Below are positions 14,454 to 23,381 of a DNA stretch of 27,040 bases, one piece after another (position 1 is the first letter of the stretch; each line of letters begins with the position of its first letter). Origin of the DNA: a virus; the IMG/VR virus record IMGVR_UViG_3300029914_000116, positions 1 to 27,040 of that record; one strand, given 5' to 3'. A program made the position numbers and the translations under genes. The notes below the pieces were generated by a model, which saw only the letters and a program-made list of their open reading frames with translations, was not told the DNA's origin and made no database searches.

Positions 14454-15509
14454 GTGCCGATCCCCGGTTTAGGCGTCGCCCCCGCAGCGGGCAATATTTA
14501 TAACGAACTGACGGCCACTACCAGACGCGCGTTTGTCCGGAAGTTGTTCGTCCAGATTTATTTCGCCTCTCCGTCTCTGTTCTATCTCTGGGGAAATGCC
14601 CAGAAAGCAGCGGGCGGCCTGAACCAGATCACGATCCCCATGCAGGGTCAGAGCATGGTTCAGGGCCAGTTCACCGGATACGGCGGTGGATTTAACTCGC
14701 CAGTTATTACCCCCGGCATCCAGAACGGCCAGTGGAACCTCGCCTACTGGGTTGTTCCGATCCCCCTGCCGTTCGGTGAAACGATCATCCAGGCGACCGA
14801 TCGGGAAATCTCGCTGCTCAAGGCGCGTATGAATGACGCCTATGCGGTGACCCGGCAGAACATCGCCCGGCTGCTCTATACGAACAACACGGCGAACCCG
14901 CTGTATCCGAACAGCATGGTCGATGCTTTCGACAACGGCACCAACGCGCCGACCTATGGCGGCATCAACCGCAACGCGGCGGGCAACTCGGCCTTCCAGG
15001 GGCAGTATATCAACGCTGGCGCCGGCACGACATGGGCAACGAACTTCACCACCAATACTACGGGCTTCAACCGCAAGGCGATGGCGACGCTGATCCAGAA
15101 GGTGACGGACGCCGCGGGCGGCGAGGCGCCAACCTACATCGTCATGAACCCGGCTGACTTCGCGACCACGAACAACGACTTCATCGGGGTGGAGCAGGGC
15201 TACGTCGAGCCCGGCAACCGGTTCTCGATCGATACGCCGATCAGGTCGTCATTCCCGAATATGAACATTTCGGGCGTGCCGATCTTCGCCGACCATTTCG
15301 TGCCGGTCGGCAACATGTGGGGCGTGAACGTAAAATACAGCAATATCTACATCAGCGAAGACGCGGCAATGGACTTCAGCGGCTTCTATTCGCTGGTTCC
15401 TCTTGGTCAGATCGGCCAGCAGGGGATTGTCGTGCTAGGGTATGACTTCGTGTCGGCGAAATCAGTGTCCGGGTTCTGGTGTTACGGATTTGGTGGGAAT
15501 GCCTATTAA
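14454..15509 (+). CDS. Major capsid protein (HK97-fold type)
   Basis: GTG 14454 with AGGAG at 14440-14444; 351 residues. It follows the scaffold gene and has an N-terminal helix (RRAFVRKLFVQIYF), a phage-coat-like PLYPNSMVDAFDNGTN stretch followed by YGGINR, a long helix FNRKAMATLIQKVTDAAGG followed by PTYIVMNPADF (the helix and strand of the P-domain), and a late GVPIFADHFVP strand, all characteristic of HK97-fold coat proteins that carry the N-terminal arm. I do not see a protease gene, so maturation cleavage is unclear. Confidence 0.85.
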   Translation: MPIPGLGVAPAAGNIYNELTATTRRAFVRKLFVQIYFASPSLFYLWGNAQKAAGGLNQITIPMQGQSMVQGQFTGYGGGFNSPVITPGIQNGQWNLAYWVVPIPLPFGETIIQATDREISLLKARMNDAYAVTRQNIARLLYTNNTANPLYPNSMVDAFDNGTNAPTYGGINRNAAGNSAFQGQYINAGAGTTWATNFTTNTTGFNRKAMATLIQKVTDAAGGEAPTYIVMNPADFATTNNDFIGVEQGYVEPGNRFSIDTPIRSSFPNMNISGVPIFADHFVPVGNMWGVNVKYSNIYISEDAAMDFSGFYSLVPLGQIGQQGIVVLGYDFVSAKSVSGFWCYGFGGNAY

Positions 15510-15521
15510 GGAGTCGGAACG

Positions 15522-16661
15522 ATGAGTATCATTATTTCGGGTCCGGGCGTTGGCCTTCCGTATCCGATGTCCCTGTATCCGGGGAATCTGAACAACGCGC
15601 CGCAGAACACCCCGGCCAACTTCGTCGGCATCTCGCCGGGCGATGAGATCGTTATCCCGAGCACGGGCACGAACGGCTGGATCGTCGATACCGGTGCGGT
15701 GTGCGTCCTGCAGTGGCTCGACCCGATCACCGGCATTTGGCGCACGGACCAGCGCCCTGGCAGCGGCGCGCAGATTGTTACAAGCGACGGTTTCACGCGG
15801 CGGATCGCGAACCTGACAGGGTGCCCGGTTGGTGCGGCGGTGACCGGCGGCGGTTCCGGCTACGCGCAGGCGACGGCGACGATCACCCCGAACATCGGCG
15901 GCTCCACCTGGCAGGCCATCGTCGGCGGGGCGCTGTCGATTTCCACGATCGCGGCGACCGGTGCGAATTACACGATGGCGCCTCTGGTCCATATCCCGGT
16001 TCCGCCGAACCCCGGCATCCAGGCGACGGCTTACGCGGTCATCACCTCGGGCACGGTGTCGTCGGTATCGCTGCAGGACTTCGGTGCCGGCTACATCTCC
16101 GCGCCTACCGCGCTGATCATCCCTAACCCGGCCGATCCGAACTACGGCACGATCACCACGGCGTCGATCACGCTCGTGCTGAACGCGGCGCAGTCCACGG
16201 CGATCACGGGCGCGCTGCTCACGAACAACGGCGCCCCGATCACGTCGAGCCTCACCGGCCTGACACTGACGGCGACCGGTGGCGCAGGGTCCGGTGCCAC
16301 GCTGGCGGCTCTCGTCATGCAGTGCATCACCGCGGCGACGGTTACGGCAGGCGGCGGCGGCTGGGGCAACGCGGCGGAACCCCCCACCGTGACCACGGCC
16401 GGCGGATACTACAACGGCGCGGCCTCGGTGAACCCGAACCCGATGGTGGAACTGACCAAGTTCCGCGCCAGGCCGGGCGTTATCACCGTCACCGCATCGA
16501 GTGCCGGTCTGATCTCGGCTCCCGTCGTGCAGGACCCGGGTCTGTTTGTGTCCACGCCGAGCGCTGTGATTATCCCTGGCGGTGCGCTGCCGACCACGCT
16601 GGCGTCGGTCACGCTTACACTGGGCGGATTCCAGGATACCATACTGCTTCAGCCTCTCTGA
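15522..16661 (+). CDS. Virion protein with repeated GGxGY beta modules
   Basis: ATG 15522 with AAGGAG at about 15509; 379 residues. The first 100 residues form a beta-type domain (GISPGDEIVIPSTGTNGWIVD). From residue 108 on, short repeats of the type GGGSGYAQA, TGANYTMAPLV, FGAGYISAPTAL and AGGYYNGAA recur, joined by Ala/Thr/Ile strands, consistent with stacked beta-sandwich or solenoid modules. Directly after the capsid gene, a decoration or head-fibre role is plausible. The same module occurs in the adaptor at 17434 and the nozzle protein at 21043. Function is inferred from position only. Confidence 0.7.
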   Translation: MSIIISGPGVGLPYPMSLYPGNLNNAPQNTPANFVGISPGDEIVIPSTGTNGWIVDTGAVCVLQWLDPITGIWRTDQRPGSGAQIVTSDGFTRRIANLTGCPVGAAVTGGGSGYAQATATITPNIGGSTWQAIVGGALSISTIAATGANYTMAPLVHIPVPPNPGIQATAYAVITSGTVSSVSLQDFGAGYISAPTALIIPNPADPNYGTITTASITLVLNAAQSTAITGALLTNNGAPITSSLTGLTLTATGGAGSGATLAALVMQCITAATVTAGGGGWGNAAEPPTVTTAGGYYNGAASVNPNPMVELTKFRARPGVITVTASSAGLISAPVVQDPGLFVSTPSAVIIPGGALPTTLASVTLTLGGFQDTILLQPL

Positions 16662-16687
16662 GTTGCGGGGCCGGGAGGTGGTGACGC

Positions 16688-17434
16688 ATGCTGACAACCT
16701 ACCTCACGGCCACGCAGAGTCTGCTCCAAAACCCGGCGGCCCCCATCCCGCTTTACGCGACCACCGCGCTTACCACGTATATCAACAGCGCCCGCAATCA
16801 GCTTGCGGGCGAAGCGAAGTGCATCCGCTATATGGGAACGCTGGCGCTGACCGCCGGAACCCAGGTCTACCCTTACAGCGCAATCGCTTTAGCCGGGGGG
16901 ACTGCGGCCGGTATAGCTGGTGTGCTGGATGTCGAGACGCTTTGGTATCAAGTCGGCGTGGGGCAGAAATGGATACGTCCTCGCCCCTGGCCGTGGTTCT
17001 CTCTTTTTGAGCTGAACAACCCGGTCCCTGTCGGCGGCCCGCCGAAGGTCTGGGCGCAATATGGGCAGGGCGCGAGCGCGCAGGCATCCCCCCTGCCGGT
17101 CGGCGGTGGCTCGCTGTATGTTTCTCCGCCGCCTGATTTCGCCTATGCGGTGAACGTGGATTGCGTGTGCTACCCGATCGCGCTGGTGAACGACACGACG
17201 GCGGAAGCGCTGCCGTTCCTGTGGACGGACGCAATACCCTACTTCGCGGCGTATCTGGCTCTGCTGAGCGCACAGACCGGCATTCGGACGCAGGAAGCGC
17301 TTGGAATGTATAAGCTCTATAGCGAGTTCGTGGACCGGGCGCGCAAGGCTTCCACGCCGATGGTGCTACCGTCGATCAACCCGCAAGTCCCGAACCCGAC
17401 CCGGCAGAACCAACTTGGCGTCGGCGGCGGATAA
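16688..17434 (+). CDS. Head-tail adaptor 1 (gp4/gp11-like)
   Basis: ATG 16688 with GGGAGG at about 16672; 248 residues. N-terminal helices (TTYLTATQSLLQ, TALTTYINSARNQLAGEAKCIR), then GTQVYPYS, a beta part, and a C-terminal helix pair (LPFLWTDAIPYFAAYLALL, MYKLYSEFVDRARKAS). This is the plan of podovirus tail tubular A / P22 gp4-type adaptors that bind under the portal. It is clearly a paralogue of the next gene: both share CIR, YP(Y/F)S, a C-C near QC, EALP..WTD, and the final helix. It ends in a TAATG junction with that gene. Confidence 0.75.
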   Translation: MLTTYLTATQSLLQNPAAPIPLYATTALTTYINSARNQLAGEAKCIRYMGTLALTAGTQVYPYSAIALAGGTAAGIAGVLDVETLWYQVGVGQKWIRPRPWPWFSLFELNNPVPVGGPPKVWAQYGQGASAQASPLPVGGGSLYVSPPPDFAYAVNVDCVCYPIALVNDTTAEALPFLWTDAIPYFAAYLALLSAQTGIRTQEALGMYKLYSEFVDRARKASTPMVLPSINPQVPNPTRQNQLGVGGG

Positions 17435-18366
17435 TGCCCGCCACGCTCAACACTTACCTCAAAAGCGTCCAGCGCTTCTGCCGTGACAGCCGGCAGGAGC
17501 TGTTGGACCCGGCCGACCTGATTGACTACATCAACCAGGGCCGGCGCGAGGTCGCGATGCGCGCGCAGTGCATCCGGGTGCTCCCTCCGATCAGCGGCGC
17601 GATCACCACGATCCAGGTGACGAACGGTGGCTCGCAATACACCAACCCCCAGGTGGTCATCACCCCTCCCGACAGCCCGACCGGCTTCCTGCCGTTCCCG
17701 AACGGCAAGCAGGCCATTGGCACGGCCACGGCGATCGGCGGCGTCATCGTCAACGTGGCGGTGAACTATGGCGGCAGCGGTTATTTCGCGCCGCAAGTCA
17801 CGATCAACGACCCAACGGGCGCGGGATTTACTGCGACCGTCAACACGTCTCTGAACAACACGCTGAACGAAGGCCAGGAAGCTTACCCATTTTCCGGGAT
17901 TGATCTATCGTATTTCCCTGGCGTGGCGTCGGTCTATTTTGTCCGTAGTGCGTCGATCATATACAGCAATTACAGATATTCGCTACCGATGTATGCCTTC
18001 TCGACTTACCAGTCGTTGATACGGCAGTATGTTGCATCGCAATATCAGTATGTCCCTACGTTTTGTTCGCAGTTTGGCCAGGGTGTGAATGGCACGCTGT
18101 TCATGTATCCGGTGCCGTCGCAGAGTTATCAGTTGGAGTTCGACTGCCAGTGCTTGCCCCAAGACCTGATTGATAATCAGAGCGTCGAGGCGCTGCCGGA
18201 CCCGTGGACTGATTGCGTTGGATATTGGGCGGCGGCTCTGGCCTATCTGGAACTACAGAACGGCAACGCTGCGCGCATGTATTTCGACTTGTTTGACAAA
18301 AGGGTATCCGCGATTTCTGCTCATGTCCGCCCCGGAAGAATCTCAAACCCCTACGGGCGCTGGTGA
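17434..18366 (+). CDS. Head-tail adaptor 2, paralogue with inserted beta module
   Basis: ATG 17434 shares a base with the previous stop (TAATG); 310 residues. The flanks align with adaptor 1: LNTYLKSVQRF, DLIDYINQGRREVAMRAQCIR, then, after about 80 extra residues, EAYPFSGIDL, FDCQCLPQDL, EALPDPWTD and a final helix. The extra segment (about residues 55-140) has GGSQYTNP and GGSGYFAP motifs, the same type as in the genes at 15522 and 21043. It is GC-rich (about 70% at 17641-17700) whereas the following adaptor part is about 45% GC at 17941-18000, supporting later insertion. Probably both adaptors form rings between portal and nozzle. The 3' end overlaps a small ORF starting at 18323. Confidence 0.75.
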   Translation: MPATLNTYLKSVQRFCRDSRQELLDPADLIDYINQGRREVAMRAQCIRVLPPISGAITTIQVTNGGSQYTNPQVVITPPDSPTGFLPFPNGKQAIGTATAIGGVIVNVAVNYGGSGYFAPQVTINDPTGAGFTATVNTSLNNTLNEGQEAYPFSGIDLSYFPGVASVYFVRSASIIYSNYRYSLPMYAFSTYQSLIRQYVASQYQYVPTFCSQFGQGVNGTLFMYPVPSQSYQLEFDCQCLPQDLIDNQSVEALPDPWTDCVGYWAAALAYLELQNGNAARMYFDLFDKRVSAISAHVRPGRISNPYGRW

Positions 18367-18430
18367 TTATGCGCTTACTTCTGATCAATTCACCGGCTCT
18401 GCGTGGGCCACGGTAACGGCGGTCAACTGA
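18323..18430 (+). CDS. Small ORF bridging adaptor and tailspike genes (35 aa)
   Basis: ATG 18323, inside the end of adaptor 2 in the +1 frame, to TGA 18428-18430, which overlaps the tailspike ATG (TGATG). The peptide is protein-like (MSAPEESQTPTGAG, ALTSDQFTGSAW). No ribosome binding site is seen, so it could be translated by re-initiation or as a frameshift extension of adaptor 2. The perfect coupling to the next gene favours real translation. Confidence 0.45.
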   Translation: MSAPEESQTPTGAGDYALTSDQFTGSAWATVTAVN

Positions 18431-21042
18431 TGAGCGGCAGCAGCATCCAGCAGAGCGGCAGCGTCACCCCCGGCCATCCGGCGGTCTGGGTGCAGGATGG
18501 CGTCTGCCAGGACGCCGGGCCAGCGACATCGGGCATTCTCGGCGAACTGGGTCTTCAGAACAACGGCGGGATCGCATTCGGGATCAACAACGTCGCCCCG
18601 AACAACCCCAACGGCTACACGCAGTTCGGCATATCGGTCGCCCAGACGGGCACCATCACGCTGTATGCGGAGAGCTACAACGGCGCCCCGCCTGCGGTGC
18701 TCAACTTCAACATCAATGGCTTGGTCTATCCATTTGCGCTATCGGGCAACGTCACCGGCCCGTCGTCTTCGGTCAATGGCGATCTCGTATCGTTCTCCGG
18801 GACCACGGGCGTTCTGATCGCCGATGCCGGGATCAATGTGACCGGTATCACCATTTCGGTGGCGACGATCGCGGCATTGCGGGCCGCCATGACAAGCAGC
18901 TTGCCGCAACAGCAGGTCTTTGTTCTGGGATACGCCGCGTTCCTGGATGGCGGGCAAGGCGCTTTCTACGTCGATGCAAGCGATGTGGTTTCGGCCGACA
19001 ACGGCGGGACAATCATCGTGGACGTGTCCGGGCGCCGCTGGTATCGCCAGACGGGCGGCGGGTCGTGGTCTGTCAAATGGTTCGGCGCCAAGGGCGACGG
19101 GAGCACCGTCGACACGGCGGCGTTCACCAACGCCATCGGCGCGCTTTTGACTGCTGGCGCCGGGGTGCTGTTCTGCCCGCCGGGGACCTATATCGTCTCA
19201 GCGATCTCCGTGCCCAATGGCATCACCATCCAGGGCGCGCGGGCAGCGACGACGCTGAAGCTGGCACCAGGCGCGGAAACCGACGTGATCGTGTCGCAAG
19301 GGGCGTGGGCGCAACTGAATCGCCGCATCACTGCGACGGTATCCAGTGGCGCGACATCGGTCACCGTGAGCAACGTCACCGGCATTTCGGTCGGTGACAC
19401 CATGATTTCGCAAGCCAATAACGGCATTTGGTATAACTATTCGGTCGGCTCGATCAGTGGTGCAACGATCGGAATCGCGGGGTCTTTGACCTTGCCGGGT
19501 GGCGCGACGCTCGCGGTCGGCGCCCCGGCACTGGACGCCACGACGATCTATACGGCCACGATGACGATCCGTGACCTCACCATCGATGGAAATGTGTCAA
19601 ATCAGCCGGCGGGGCCATCCAACATCTGCCTGTCCCAGACCGCGGCGCCCGGCTCGCTCTCAATCAATGGCGGACTCGCGATCGGCGGGACTGCTTACCT
19701 CTCCTATGCGAGCAATCAGTATCTCATCATCACCACGACGGCGGCCAACACCGCCACGGTGACGATCACCGGGACGCGAATCCAAGGAAACTACACGTCA
19801 AGCGGCCTGTCGGAGACCGTTACTCTCGGCGCGGCTGGCGCGATCACCACGAATAACCAGTATGTCACCGTGACCTCGGTCGTCGCGAATGCTGCGATCA
19901 CCGGGCAGATCAGCGTTGGCGCGGCGGACGGAACGGCGTCCTGCAACGGGATTACCGTCATCATGGCCAACCCCATCATTGAAGATGTGTATATACAGAA
20001 CGCCCGGGGTTGGGGCGTGCGAATGGGCTTCACGACCGGGTTTAATGACATCATCCCCTACATGACGAATGTCGCGGTGAATTCCGCGTGGGGCTTGGCC
20101 TGGATCAATGCAAACGATTGCCGGTTCAGCCGGTTGATCGGCAACTTTCTGAACCCGCTCGGCATCTGGTGGGACCGGGAGTCGTCAGGATCGATGCTCG
20201 ACCAGGCGCATGTATCCGGCGCCTACACCGGCACGGTCGCGGTGCAGCCAGCCTGGGGCATGGTGGTCGATGGCGACACCGTCAACTGCACGGATGTGAA
20301 TATCGAGGAATCGGTCCTCGCCCAAGTGCTTGTCCGCGCGAACAATTTCCAGTTCAACGGCGGGAACGTCTTTTACACCGGGGCAAAACCGAACGACACC
20401 ACCGAGTCGGCCGGGTTCCAGATCGGCGACACGACCAACGGGTTTACCGGGATCGAAGCATACGACATCGTGACCCGGGCAAAAAACTGTTCGGCCGGCG
20501 CGATCGACTTCGTCAGCGACGGAGGTTATGGGCGCGTCCGGCTCACGGGGTATGATCAGCAGTCGACGGTGGCCAGCAATGCGCTGAGTGGCGCCACCAG
20601 TATCACGCTCAACGGGGACATCGCCGCGTTCGGGGCCGGAAACAACGTCGTTATCCAACTCAACGGGCCTTCCTACCAGCAGGTCAATCTGACCGCCTAC
20701 AATCAGACCACGGGTGTCGCCACGATCTCGCCGGCTCTGAGCGGAGCGGCCAATGGCGGGAACAAGGTCTATCGGGGTCGCTCGATCACCGGCACGCTGG
20801 CAACCGGGGCGGCGCAATCGGACATCCAGATCAACATGATCGGGACATTCCCGCAATCCTTCATCCAGGCCATCCCGAACGTCTATACCGTGGCGTTTCT
20901 GCCGTCCGCGTCGTTTGCCGTGGCAGGGGCGCGGGCCTTCGTCAGTGACGCCACCGCGACCACATTCGGCTCAAACGTGAGTGGTGGCGGCTCCAACTTC
21001 GTGCCGGTGTTTTTCACCGGCACCACATGGGTCATCGGATAA
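18430..21042 (+). CDS. Tailspike, pectate-lyase-like beta-helix receptor-binding protein
   Basis: ATG 18430, coupled to the previous stop; the frame is open to 18403 but no better start exists. 870 residues. Residues 1-140 are a beta-rich N-terminal part probably attaching the spike to the virion. VKWFGAKGDGSTVDTAAF at about 215 followed by FCPPGTYIVS is the hallmark of the pectate-lyase-like beta-helix family found in tailspikes and capsular depolymerases. The body is a long Thr/Gly/Ala/Ile beta-helix with NGGNVFY-type turns. The C-terminus (FLPSASFAVAGARAFVSDA, TTFGSNVSGGGSN, VPVFFTGTTWVIG) is a phage fibre/spike terminal motif of common type. It likely recognises, and may cleave, a surface polysaccharide of the host. 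Catalytic residues cannot be assigned by eye. Confidence 0.87.
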   Translation: MSGSSIQQSGSVTPGHPAVWVQDGVCQDAGPATSGILGELGLQNNGGIAFGINNVAPNNPNGYTQFGISVAQTGTITLYAESYNGAPPAVLNFNINGLVYPFALSGNVTGPSSSVNGDLVSFSGTTGVLIADAGINVTGITISVATIAALRAAMTSSLPQQQVFVLGYAAFLDGGQGAFYVDASDVVSADNGGTIIVDVSGRRWYRQTGGGSWSVKWFGAKGDGSTVDTAAFTNAIGALLTAGAGVLFCPPGTYIVSAISVPNGITIQGARAATTLKLAPGAETDVIVSQGAWAQLNRRITATVSSGATSVTVSNVTGISVGDTMISQANNGIWYNYSVGSISGATIGIAGSLTLPGGATLAVGAPALDATTIYTATMTIRDLTIDGNVSNQPAGPSNICLSQTAAPGSLSINGGLAIGGTAYLSYASNQYLIITTTAANTATVTITGTRIQGNYTSSGLSETVTLGAAGAITTNNQYVTVTSVVANAAITGQISVGAADGTASCNGITVIMANPIIEDVYIQNARGWGVRMGFTTGFNDIIPYMTNVAVNSAWGLAWINANDCRFSRLIGNFLNPLGIWWDRESSGSMLDQAHVSGAYTGTVAVQPAWGMVVDGDTVNCTDVNIEESVLAQVLVRANNFQFNGGNVFYTGAKPNDTTESAGFQIGDTTNGFTGIEAYDIVTRAKNCSAGAIDFVSDGGYGRVRLTGYDQQSTVASNALSGATSITLNGDIAAFGAGNNVVIQLNGPSYQQVNLTAYNQTTGVATISPALSGAANGGNKVYRGRSITGTLATGAAQSDIQINMIGTFPQSFIQAIPNVYTVAFLPSASFAVAGARAFVSDATATTFGSNVSGGGSNFVPVFFTGTTWVIG

Positions 21043-23043
21043 GTGTCCGATAGCCAGTCAGGGGGCGGCGGGCAAGGCGGGCCTCCGTTCCAGCCATTAG
21101 CGTTCGAGGGCTTCACTACCCTGAACACTGACGGCTCTCGGCCGGGGATCAAGGATCAGGAGATGTATTGGTGCGACGGCTTTATGCCGGTCGGCGCCTC
21201 GCAGCTTCGGACAATTCCCGACGTGGGGGCGCCAATCTTTGCAGTCGCCTCGCCGAAAACGATCGTGTTCTTCGCCTTTGCGAACATAGGGTCGGACCCT
21301 TACGCCGTTGTGTTTATCTCGGATGGCAGCGTGGAGTTGGTCAATACACAGACCAATGTTGCAAAACAGATCATGATCCCGGGCACGCTGATTAACCCGC
21401 TGCCCACGAATACCGGGATCGCGCAGTGGGGCAACCAGTTCATCATCATCGTGACGGAACTGGTCAACGGCTATTGGATAACGGACGGTCTGATCCTTTA
21501 CTCGGCCGGGGGGATCGGGCCGACAGCCAACGATCTGACCTCGGGCGGCACGGGTTACACCAGCGCGCCGGGGCTCGCGGCCTTCGGCGGCTCCGGGTCC
21601 GGCATCACCTTGACGCCGCTCTTCACCCCGGGCGACAACGTCTATGAGCTGGTCGTTGGCAATCCGGGGACCGGCTACAAAGCCGGCGACTTCGTCCAGT
21701 TGCAGTTCAGCGGCGGCGGGACCGACACGGGCGGCATCCTGACGCCGAACGTCGTGAACGGCTCGATTGCGTCGATCAACATCGTGAACGGCGGGACCGG
21801 CTACAAGATATCGCCGCTGACGCTGTCGTTTGCCGGCGGTGAGGGCGGCGGCGCGGCGGCGACGGCCACCGTGACGGCAGGGGTCATCACGGGGACCTCC
21901 GTCACGACCGGCGGGGCCTTCTACAACAACCAAGCTGCTGTCATCATCCCGCCAGGGTTCAACAACGCCGCGTCCGCCACGCTCGCGCTCATGCCGTTCG
22001 GCCTGAACGGATCGGCGGTGGAGACCTATCAGAACCGGGTCTGGGTGTCCTCGGTGAGCGATGTGCCGGTGACGGAATCACTGATCACGTTCAGCGCGCC
22101 GGAGAGCTACACGGACTTCAGCGCGGCGGACGGAGGTGGCTCGTTCAGCTCCGCCGACAGCTTCCAGAAGGTTAGCTACATACAGCCGAGACAAACGAAC
22201 GGCTTTCTGTATCTCGTGTCGGATTCGTCCATTAACTACATAGGCGGCGTGACCACGTCCGGCGAGCCGCCCACAACCTCGTTCAGCAACCAGAACGCCG
22301 ACCCGGAAGTGGGCACGCCGTGGGCGACCACGATCAGCACCATCGGATCGAACCTCGTGTTCGCCAACGCGTGGGGCGCGCATGTCAGCTACGGCGGGCA
22401 GGTCACGAAGATCAGCTCGCAATTGGACGGCTTCTACAACACCGTGCCGATCAATCCGGCTTTTACGCCATCGGCCGCCAAGCACATTCTCTACGGCAAG
22501 GCCGTCTGGGTTCTGCTCTACCCCGTGATAGATCAATACACGTTCGCGCCGGTGAACAAGCTTCTGATGTGGGATCGCGAGAAAAAGGCATGGTGGACAA
22601 GCCAGCAGAGCGTCAGCCTGACGTTCATTGCGGGGCAGGAGTTCAACTCGGTTCTGTCGGCATATGGGACAGACGGCACGTCCCTCTATCCGCTGTTCGC
22701 GGTGCCGGGGGATGGCTTCACGAAGGTGGTTCAGTCCAAGATGTGGACCGCGCCGGGCGGATATCTGACGGCAAAGTCATCGGGTCGGGCGTGGCTCCTG
22801 GCGCAGTATGACAGCCTCACGTCGCCGGCGCTGACGTTCCTCGTGGATACGGACGCGGGGCCGCTGTTCTCGCAGAGCATCACGTTCGCAGGACCCGCGA
22901 CAATGGAGGGGTTTTATGTTACGCCGCCGACCGCAACGGGACAGGTCGGGGTCATGCTCGGGATGACGATCGCAACGAACGCCGCGGACGTGACGCTGAT
23001 CTCGGCGTCTATCGATTCCGTGCCGGTCGGGTATCGCGGCTAA
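21043..23043 (+). CDS. Tail nozzle protein (T7 gp12/P22 gp10-like) with GGxGY insert
   Basis: GTG 21043, directly after the tailspike stop; 666 residues. The N-terminus (NTDGSRPGIKDQEMYWCDGFMP, split here by position) and strands such as PYAVVFISDGSVELVNT resemble beta-propeller tail tubular B proteins. Residues about 160-305 are four repeats centred on GGTGYTSAP, PGTGYKAG, GGTGYKISP and GGAFYNNQA, the beta module also found at 15522 and 17434. After them the propeller theme resumes: VETYQNRVWVSSVSD, FSAPESYTDFSAADGG, QTNGFLYLVSDSSINYIGG, GSNLVFANAWGAHVSYGG. It forms the tail nozzle beneath the adaptors. TAATG junction with the next gene. Confidence 0.75.
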   Translation: MSDSQSGGGGQGGPPFQPLAFEGFTTLNTDGSRPGIKDQEMYWCDGFMPVGASQLRTIPDVGAPIFAVASPKTIVFFAFANIGSDPYAVVFISDGSVELVNTQTNVAKQIMIPGTLINPLPTNTGIAQWGNQFIIIVTELVNGYWITDGLILYSAGGIGPTANDLTSGGTGYTSAPGLAAFGGSGSGITLTPLFTPGDNVYELVVGNPGTGYKAGDFVQLQFSGGGTDTGGILTPNVVNGSIASINIVNGGTGYKISPLTLSFAGGEGGGAAATATVTAGVITGTSVTTGGAFYNNQAAVIIPPGFNNAASATLALMPFGLNGSAVETYQNRVWVSSVSDVPVTESLITFSAPESYTDFSAADGGGSFSSADSFQKVSYIQPRQTNGFLYLVSDSSINYIGGVTTSGEPPTTSFSNQNADPEVGTPWATTISTIGSNLVFANAWGAHVSYGGQVTKISSQLDGFYNTVPINPAFTPSAAKHILYGKAVWVLLYPVIDQYTFAPVNKLLMWDREKKAWWTSQQSVSLTFIAGQEFNSVLSAYGTDGTSLYPLFAVPGDGFTKVVQSKMWTAPGGYLTAKSSGRAWLLAQYDSLTSPALTFLVDTDAGPLFSQSITFAGPATMEGFYVTPPTATGQVGVMLGMTIATNAADVTLISASIDSVPVGYRG

Positions 23044-23381
23044 TGGCTCTCGCGGACCTGTTCAATGTCCCATCAAGCCCGGAAGAGATGGCAAAGTGGA
23101 GCTTTGCGCACCAAGCGCACCATCGCGAATTGAATGATGAGATATTTCAGAAACACGGCATATCCATCCCGGAGTATATTCTTGATCCGGTAAATCTCGC
23201 GGACCCGGTCTCCTTCTTATATCGACACACAACTTGGCACAACGATATCGATCAGGTATTAGGTGTCTCCGGATACGACCTGACATCGGTGGATTTCACG
23301 GATAAAGAGCAGTTTTCCGGGTGGATATGGCTGAACGCGCAATTGCATCTGGCCGAAGCTGACGCAACCGAGGTGTTCTGA
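23043..23381 (+). CDS. Conserved phage protein of unknown function
   Basis: ATG 23043 (TAATG junction), 112 residues, ending TGATG with the next gene. Helix-rich, with aromatic and His residues (FAHQAHHRELNDEI, YRHTTWHNDIDQVLG, FSGWIWLNAQLHLAEA). GC is lower than its neighbours. It sits between nozzle and internal-virion genes, in the position of small proteins seen in other podoviruses; I do not recognise a named family. Confidence 0.7.
   Translation: MALADLFNVPSSPEEMAKWSFAHQAHHRELNDEIFQKHGISIPEYILDPVNLADPVSFLYRHTTWHNDIDQVLGVSGYDLTSVDFTDKEQFSGWIWLNAQLHLAEADATEVF

Noticed and set aside
15462-16697. Long reverse-strand ORF (411 codons)
   Set aside because: Antisense to the beta-repeat protein; Arg-dominated sequence typical of a GC-rich shadow.
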